From an uncultured Clostridia bacterium (lineage in GTDB: Bacteria > Bacillota > Clostridia > Oscillospirales > Oscillospiraceae), in contig CAMEER010000003.1 of assembly GCA_945915065.1 (NCBI GenBank), forward strand, positions 1-64,000: a stretch of DNA of 64,000 nucleotides. Reading direction: 5' to 3'. The notes under the pieces were generated by a model that saw nothing but the letters and a program-made list of their open reading frames with translations, did no database searches and had not been told where the DNA came from. Positions 59,253-64,000 of this stretch are shown in pieces. Made by a program: the position numbers and the translations under genes. The first letter of the stretch is position 1. The number at the start of each line of letters is the position of its first letter.

Positions 59253-60528
59253 TAAGAGCCGTAAGGTTGCGCAGATCATCATTGCGGTGCTGGTGACGCT
59301 GGCGCTGTGGGTCTATATGGAGGTGTATGTGTCCCCTCCGGTGACGGTGGAGATCAAGAATATCCCGGTGGAATTTACTGATGAGGAGACGACACTGGCC
59401 GAAAAAGGGCTGATGCTGCTTTCCGGTTATGATACGACTGTCGATCTGAAGCTGGAGGCTACCCGCAGGATCCTGATGCAGCTGGATACCGATAAGGTGC
59501 GTGTGGTGGCGGATACCAGCAGTATCAATTCTGCCGGGGTACAGACTTTAAAATACAATGTGATATATCCCAATGATTTTTCCAGCTCAGGCGTGTCGGT
59601 CAAATGGAGAAGCCTGTATAATATCACTGTAACGGTCGGAACCTTGTATTCCAAAGAAATCCCAGTCCGAACAGAGGTGAGAGGTCAGGTGGCGGACGGC
59701 TACTTTACCGGCGAAATCCAGACCGATCCCACAACGCTGATCCTGCGGGCCGAGCGGGAGGATATGCTCAATATCAGCTATGCTAAGGTGACGGTCAATA
59801 TCGGCGGCGCGACAGATACGCTGATTGAGACGCTGGAATACACGCTGTACGATTACAATGATGTTCCGGTTTACAACGACAATATCCGTCCGTCCACGAA
59901 GCTGATCCAGGTGACACTTCCGGTGCGTACCACCAAGGAGGTACCGCTGAAGATGGATCTGATCGGCGCAGATCTGAAGGATTTTGTGGCGGTGGATATC
60001 CAGCCCAAAACGGTCACCCTGGTGGGAGAGGGCAGTGCGCTGGCGAGTATCAATTCGGTGACGCTGGATAAGATTTATGTGGAGGATCTGGTGGCCGGAT
60101 TAAACGGACCGTATACCTATACCATTAAATTGCCTGCCGGCGTGACCACTACTGACGGGACGACAGAGGCTGTTGTGACAGTGGCCGTCAACGGGACCAC
60201 AGAAGGTACTGTGACGGTAGACAACATTAACTGCGAAAGCGTTGCTGACGGGTTGAAAGCAGAGGTTATGGAGCCGCTGGAGGTGTCTTTGTGGGGCAGT
60301 GAGGAGGCGATCGGCAATGCGTCCGCTGCAGACGTGCGGGTTCGTGTGGATCTGAGCGGCATTACCGAGGAAGGCGAGTATACGCTCCCGGCAGTGGTCA
60401 CGACATCGACGGGATCCGGTCTGACGGTGCGTGGCAGCTATGAAGTGACAGTTCATGTTACAAAGCGGGAGACGCCTCCCGAAAACAGCGGTGTAAGTAA
60501 TGTCACAGGAAACAACACCGGCACATAA
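59239..60528 (+). CDS. cdaR: CdaA regulator CdaR (YbbR repeats)
   Basis: 429 residues: one N-terminal membrane helix (AQIIIAVLVTLALWVYM) and about four extracytoplasmic YbbR repeats, each starting near a 'V-x-I-x-N-I-P-V' or 'VRTEVRGQ' strand. It binds CdaA at the membrane and modulates its activity. The start overlaps cdaA by 14 bp and has AAGGAGG. The C-terminal tail is Asn/Thr-rich. Confidence 0.92.
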   Translation: MEKNNKSRKVAQIIIAVLVTLALWVYMEVYVSPPVTVEIKNIPVEFTDEETTLAEKGLMLLSGYDTTVDLKLEATRRILMQLDTDKVRVVADTSSINSAGVQTLKYNVIYPNDFSSSGVSVKWRSLYNITVTVGTLYSKEIPVRTEVRGQVADGYFTGEIQTDPTTLILRAEREDMLNISYAKVTVNIGGATDTLIETLEYTLYDYNDVPVYNDNIRPSTKLIQVTLPVRTTKEVPLKMDLIGADLKDFVAVDIQPKTVTLVGEGSALASINSVTLDKIYVEDLVAGLNGPYTYTIKLPAGVTTTDGTTEAVVTVAVNGTTEGTVTVDNINCESVADGLKAEVMEPLEVSLWGSEEAIGNASAADVRVRVDLSGITEEGEYTLPAVVTTSTGSGLTVRGSYEVTVHVTKRETPPENSGVSNVTGNNTGT

Positions 60529-60572
60529 GCGCTTCAGGCAAGAGATTTTCCCAAAAGAGGTAGGGTCAAGAT

Positions 60573-60977
60573 ATGACACAGATTGCAACGGTTGAGAAAG
60601 ATTTGGGCGGCGGTTACGCGGAGATCTCTGTTCCCCGCAAATCCGCCTGTGGTCATGATTGTGAGGAGTGCGTAGGCTGCGGCATGACCGGGGCGGCTGT
60701 TAAGGCCAGAGCCAAAAATTCCGTCGGCGCACAGCCGGGCGACAAAGTGGTGGTGGAGAGCAGCACAAAAAAGATCTTCGGCGTTGTGGCGCTGGTCTAT
60801 GTATTGCCGGTGGTGCTGTTCCTGCTGGGGTACTTCCTGTCGGAAGGGCTGGCGGAGAGTACAAGATACGTCATCGCCATCGCCGCTTTTGTGGTGAGTT
60901 TTATTCCCTGCATCCTGTATGACCGCCATGCCCGGAAGAAAGAACTGCTGACCTATCAGATTCTGCGGCTGTTCTGA
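60573..60977 (+). CDS. RseC/MucC-family SoxR-reducing protein
   Basis: 134 residues. An N-terminal Cys cluster (CGHDCEECVGCGM) is followed by KVVVESSTKKIFGVVALVYVLPV and two membrane helices. In E. coli RseC works with the Rnf-like Rsx complex to reduce SoxR. In clostridia it is often unlinked. The last base of its stop overlaps the next start (TGATG). Confidence 0.87.
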   Translation: MTQIATVEKDLGGGYAEISVPRKSACGHDCEECVGCGMTGAAVKARAKNSVGAQPGDKVVVESSTKKIFGVVALVYVLPVVLFLLGYFLSEGLAESTRYVIAIAAFVVSFIPCILYDRHARKKELLTYQILRLF

Positions 60978-61870
60978 TGTTTGGTTATGTACGTCCTGCG
61001 TCTGACCGGTTGACGGCAGAGCAGCAGCGGTACTTTGAGGGAGCCTACTGCGGCTTATGTCATGCGCTGGGCAGCCGCTACGGTATGTCGGGCCGCATGA
61101 TCCTCAATTATGATCTGGTGTTTCTGGCGATGCTGCTGTCCGATGGCCGTGCCGGCGGCTGCACCAAACGCTGTGTCATCCATCCCGTGAAGGGCCGGGT
61201 GTGCGCCTGCGGCGACAGTGCCTTCGATCTGGCGGCGGATATGAGCGTGATCCTGACATGGTGGCAGCTGCAGGATGGCATTGCCGATCACGGCTTCTGG
61301 CGCGGCCTGAAATACCGGGCAGCGGCTTTGCTGCTGCGGCGTGCCTATCAAAAAGCGTGGGTGATGCGCCCGGCGTTTGATGAGAGCACCCAACAGCATT
61401 TGCGGGAGCTGGCCCGTCTGGAACAGGAAAACTGCCCCTCCATCGACGCGGCGGCGGATACCTTTGCGCAGCTGCTGACCGCGGCTGCCGATGAAACGGC
61501 TGATTCCGTCAAATGCCGCGTTTTAAGGGAGCTTTTCTACCATTTAGGGCGCTGGATCTATCTGGTGGATGCGGCGGACGATTTTAAAAAAGATGCAAAG
61601 AGCGGCAATTATAATCCGCTGCCGTTGCGTTACGGTTTTTCCGGCGATGCGCTGCCGGATGCGGCACGGCGGGAATTGGCACAAACACTGGACAGCTCTA
61701 TCCGCGCCATGGCAGCCGCCTTTGCGCTGTGGGATTTTGGCGTGTACGGCCCTGTGATCGAGAGTACGGTCTATGAGGGACTCTATGCGGTGGGGACCGC
61801 TGTACTGGACGGGACCTTCCACCGGCAAAAGCAAGTTCGACGAAAGAAAGGGGGACACCTGTATGCGTGA
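60977..61870 (+). CDS. DUF5685 family protein
   Basis: 297 residues, starting [40 protein letters not shown] text typical of DUF5685; key residues are the CGLCHALG cluster and [19 protein letters not shown] further on. Mostly helical. The Cys pairs could bind a metal or cluster. Function unknown. Often encoded beside a J-domain protein, as here (overlap of 8 bp). Confidence 0.85.
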   Translation: MFGYVRPASDRLTAEQQRYFEGAYCGLCHALGSRYGMSGRMILNYDLVFLAMLLSDGRAGGCTKRCVIHPVKGRVCACGDSAFDLAADMSVILTWWQLQDGIADHGFWRGLKYRAAALLLRRAYQKAWVMRPAFDESTQQHLRELARLEQENCPSIDAAADTFAQLLTAAADETADSVKCRVLRELFYHLGRWIYLVDAADDFKKDAKSGNYNPLPLRYGFSGDALPDAARRELAQTLDSSIRAMAAAFALWDFGVYGPVIESTVYEGLYAVGTAVLDGTFHRQKQVRRKKGGHLYA

Positions 61871-62498
61871 TCCCTATCAGGTGCTGGGGGTATCCAGTAC
61901 GGCAACAGACGATGAAGTAAAAAAGGCCTATCGGAATCTGGCCCGAAAATATCATCCGGATAACTATCATGATAACCCTTTGGCCGACCTGGCACAGGAA
62001 CGGATGAAGGAGATCAATGAAGCCTACGAGGAGATCCAGACCCAGCGCAAGCGGGGTACTTCCACCAACGGTTATGGTGCGGGGGCTTCCACAGGCTATA
62101 ACACAGGCTATGGCGCAGGCTACGGCGCCTATCAGTCCTATACCGGTCCCTACCAGCGGGTGCGTGCCGCCATCCAGCAGGGCAACCTGAATTTGGCGGA
62201 AGAACTGCTCAACGCCATGAAAGACCATGATGCCGAGTGGAATTTTCTCAAGGGCGTGCTGTGTACCCGCCGCGGCTGGATGGATGAAGCGAAACGCTAT
62301 TACCAGACGGCGGTGCAGATGGATCCCGATGATGAGGAGTATCAGCGGGCGCTGGATATGGCGGAGGGCCGGCAGACGGCATACCGGCCCAATGGGTATG
62401 GCCCGGTCAGTACCGGAAATTGCCACATGAATCCGTGCCTGCCCCTTTGCCTGGTACTGTCCTGCTGCCCCGGCGGCGGATACTTTTACTGTTGTTAA
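61863..62498 (+). CDS. J-domain (DnaJ-like) protein with Gly/Tyr linker and Cys-rich tail
   Basis: 211 residues. N-terminal J domain: [30 protein letters not shown] (HPD triplet), [10 protein letters not shown] Gly/Tyr/Ala/Ser linker (~62-95) is followed by a TPR-like helical region ([40 protein letters not shown]) and a Cys-rich end ([20 protein letters not shown]). There is no DnaJ zinc finger. It recruits DnaK by its HPD; the client is unknown. Confidence 0.88.
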   Translation: MRDPYQVLGVSSTATDDEVKKAYRNLARKYHPDNYHDNPLADLAQERMKEINEAYEEIQTQRKRGTSTNGYGAGASTGYNTGYGAGYGAYQSYTGPYQRVRAAIQQGNLNLAEELLNAMKDHDAEWNFLKGVLCTRRGWMDEAKRYYQTAVQMDPDDEEYQRALDMAEGRQTAYRPNGYGPVSTGNCHMNPCLPLCLVLSCCPGGGYFYCC

Positions 62499-62538
62499 TT
62501 AGGATGGCGGCATGACCGCCTGAAAGGGAGGATATACT

Positions 62539-63417
62539 GTGGTCAAGAGCATGACCGGTTATGGCAGAGCCCGGCAGACGCTGCGCGGCAGAGACATTAC
62601 CGTGGAAGTACGTTCCGTCAACAACCGCTATCTGGACTGCACTGTCAAAGTGCCACGCACCTATATTTTTGCGGAGGACGCGGTGAAATCCCGTGTGCAG
62701 AAGGCTGTCTCCCGCGGAAAGGTGGATGTGTTCATCACCATTGACGCGACAGCCGCCGACGAAACGGTGGTGGCGGTCAATGAGTCGCTGGCCCGGGGCT
62801 ATTATGAAGCGCTGACAAAGATCAGGGACATGTTTTCACTGGAGGGTGAATTGACCGCCGCTGTACTTGCCAAATTCCCTGATGTGCTGACCGTCACCAA
62901 GGCGGAGGAGGATCTGGAGTCTGTCGCCGGCGATATCTGCGCCGTGCTGGACGAGGCGCTGGAAGCCTACAACGCCATGCGCGCCGTGGAGGGCGAGAAG
63001 CTGTGCGAGGATATTGCGGGCCGCGTTGCCACCATCGAGACGGTGGTGGGTAAGGTGGAGGAGCGTTCTCCGCAGACGGTGGCGGCCTATCGCGAAAAGC
63101 TGACGGCGCGTATGCAGGAGGTGCTGCAGTCTACCACCATCGACGAGAGCCGTATTTTGACGGAAGCCGCCATTTTTGCCGATAAGATTGCCGTGGACGA
63201 GGAGACCGTCCGCCTGCGGAGCCATATCGCCCAGCTGCGCACTATGCTGAAAAGTGACCAGCCGGTGGGGCGGAAGCTGGACTTCCTGATCCAGGAGGTC
63301 AACCGCGAGTGCAACACCATCGGCTCCAAGTGCAACGACCTGACCATTGCGCAGGATGTGGTGAACATGAAGGCCGAGGTGGAGAAGATCCGCGAACAGG
63401 TACAGAACATTGAGTGA
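62539..63417 (+). CDS. yicC: YicC/YloC-family endoribonuclease
   Basis: 292 residues, GTG start behind GGGAGG. N-terminal [10 protein letters not shown] and [14 protein letters not shown]-terminal DUF1732 with [26 protein letters not shown]. coli YicC and B. subtilis YloC are RNA endonucleases. Overlaps remA's leader; the yicC-remA-gmk order is standard in Firmicutes. Confidence 0.93.
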   Translation: MVKSMTGYGRARQTLRGRDITVEVRSVNNRYLDCTVKVPRTYIFAEDAVKSRVQKAVSRGKVDVFITIDATAADETVVAVNESLARGYYEALTKIRDMFSLEGELTAAVLAKFPDVLTVTKAEEDLESVAGDICAVLDEALEAYNAMRAVEGEKLCEDIAGRVATIETVVGKVEERSPQTVAAYREKLTARMQEVLQSTTIDESRILTEAAIFADKIAVDEETVRLRSHIAQLRTMLKSDQPVGRKLDFLIQEVNRECNTIGSKCNDLTIAQDVVNMKAEVEKIREQVQNIE

Positions 63418-63424
63418 GGTATCT

Positions 63425-63691
63425 ATGATACAGCTGGTGAATATTGGTTTCGGCAATTTGGTGTCCTTACAGCGTCTGATCGCCATTGTCAGCCCTGACA
63501 GTGCGCCGGTGAAGCGTCTGGTGCAGGAATCCCGTGACCGCGGGATGCTGATCGACGCCACCTATGGCCGCAAAACGGCCTCGGTGCTGATCATGGACAG
63601 CGACCATGTGGTGCTCTCGGCGCTGAGTACGGAAAAGCTGGCGCCCCGTCTGGGTATGACGCCGCAGGAATTAACAGAGGAAGAGGGATAA
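63425..63691 (+). CDS. remA: Extracellular matrix regulator RemA (DUF370)
   Basis: 88 residues: [20 protein letters not shown] and [20 protein letters not shown]. In B. subtilis RemA is a DNA-binding ring that activates matrix operons. ATG 63425 is used; an upstream in-frame TTG (63410) overlaps yicC. Two bases separate its stop from gmk. Confidence 0.93.
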   Translation: MIQLVNIGFGNLVSLQRLIAIVSPDSAPVKRLVQESRDRGMLIDATYGRKTASVLIMDSDHVVLSALSTEKLAPRLGMTPQELTEEEG

Positions 63692-63693
63692 TT

Positions 63694-64000
63694 TTGGCGA
63701 AAAAAGGCAAAACATTTATTATTTCCGGGCCGTCCGGCGTAGGAAAGAGTACGGTGCTGAGCGCCCTGTTTCAGGGGCGGGACGACCTGTACTTTTCCGT
63801 TTCTGCCACTACCCGGGCGCCCCGTCCCGGCGAAAAACACGGGGTAGACTATCATTTCATTGAGCCGGAGACGTTCCGCCAGTGGATCGTGGACGGCGAG
63901 TTTCTGGAATATGCCGAGTATGTAGGCAATTTTTACGGGACTCCCAAAAAGTATGTGGACGCGGCTATGGAGGAAGGGAAGGACGTGATCCTGGACATTG
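63694..64000 (+). CDS. gmk: Guanylate kinase, 5' part (runs past the window)
   Basis: GMP to GDP kinase. TTG start behind GAAGAGGG. Seen: P-loop FIISGPSGVGKSTVLSAL, SVSATTRAPRPGEKHGVDYH and FLEYAEYVGNFYGTPK (GMP-binding). About 102 residues are inside the window; the usual length is ~200, so the rest lies to the right. Confidence 0.96.
   Translation, partial: MAKKGKTFIISGPSGVGKSTVLSALFQGRDDLYFSVSATTRAPRPGEKHGVDYHFIEPETFRQWIVDGEFLEYAEYVGNFYGTPKKYVDAAMEEGKDVILDI

Noticed and set aside
1..64000. CRISPR array, rRNA genes, T-box leaders, insertion sequences
   Set aside because: No regularly spaced repeats, no rRNA sequence, no T-box specifier/antiterminator motif and no transposase genes were seen when reading both strands; this is by eye, not by a search.

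Overview
The window looks like a chromosome segment of a GC-rich, spore-forming, anaerobic gut Firmicute, most likely Oscillospiraceae (Oscillibacter / Flavonifractor / Lawsonibacter relatives). This is inferred from gene content: a butyryl-CoA:acetate-type CoA-transferase under apparent Rex control, a biotin-dependent Na+-pumping decarboxylase, an FprA flavodiiron protein, CdaA/CdaR, RemA, IreB, CarD, what appears to be the end of a sigma-K gene, and strong TTGACA-17 bp-TATAAT promoters with AGGAGG ribosome binding sites. No species can be named from this sequence alone.

Layout. 1-1.7 kb: a large serine recombinase closing a mobile element, followed directly by the last codons of a sporulation sigma factor (a sigK-skin-like arrangement). 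1.7-11.5 kb: LTA-synthase-like sulfatase, DNA polymerase IV, DEAD-box helicase, peptide-binding lipoprotein, and a tmk-mltG-U32 peptidase operon. 11.7-14.1 kb: ylxM-ffh-rpsP-khpA. 14.1-18.4 kb: a manganese exporter behind a yybP-ykoY riboswitch, and a four-gene sodium-pump decarboxylase operon. 18.6-21.2 kb: sfsA, a NUDIX hydrolase, a 47-residue Cys-rich membrane peptide, autoregulated rex and tRNA-Arg(CCG). 21.2-22.9 kb: a scar of a lost integrative element (truncated integrase joined to a truncated M20 peptidase) and an AT-rich gap.

22.9-26.8 kb: the most striking locus. A three-part protein (acyl-CoA dehydrogenase + EtfA FAD domain + rubredoxin) is followed immediately by a flavodiiron oxygen reductase and then MsrA. 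Together they suggest a short electron route from an acyl-CoA to O2 or peroxide. 26.8-31.3 kb: two acetyltransferases, Ogt, an EamA permease and LarC. 31.3-34.3 kb: a metal-export unit with an ArsR-AraC fusion regulator, a free HMA metallochaperone and a P1B ATPase. 34.4-44.6 kb: a DUF2325/DUF3793 pair behind a long palindromic operator, a GntR-ABC operon, NlpC/P60, IreB, upp, tsaB/tsaE, a RodA-like SEDS protein and a PadR/DUF2812 pair. 44.6-46.4 kb: a glycine riboswitch and an alanine/glycine:cation symporter.

46.5-53.1 kb: MBL hydrolase, SDR, GNAT, an ECF S-component coupled to a P-loop kinase, LysR, and a Na/Pi cotransporter. 53.1-54.9 kb: the CoA-transferase with three Rex-like sites upstream. 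55-64 kb: a run of + strand genes: carD-ispD-ispF, DUF3343 with a cysteine-desulfurase-like enzyme, cdaA-cdaR, RseC, DUF5685, a J-domain protein, then yicC-remA-gmk (gmk runs off the window). Starts were chosen by ribosome-binding-site spacing and family N-termini; no database search was possible.
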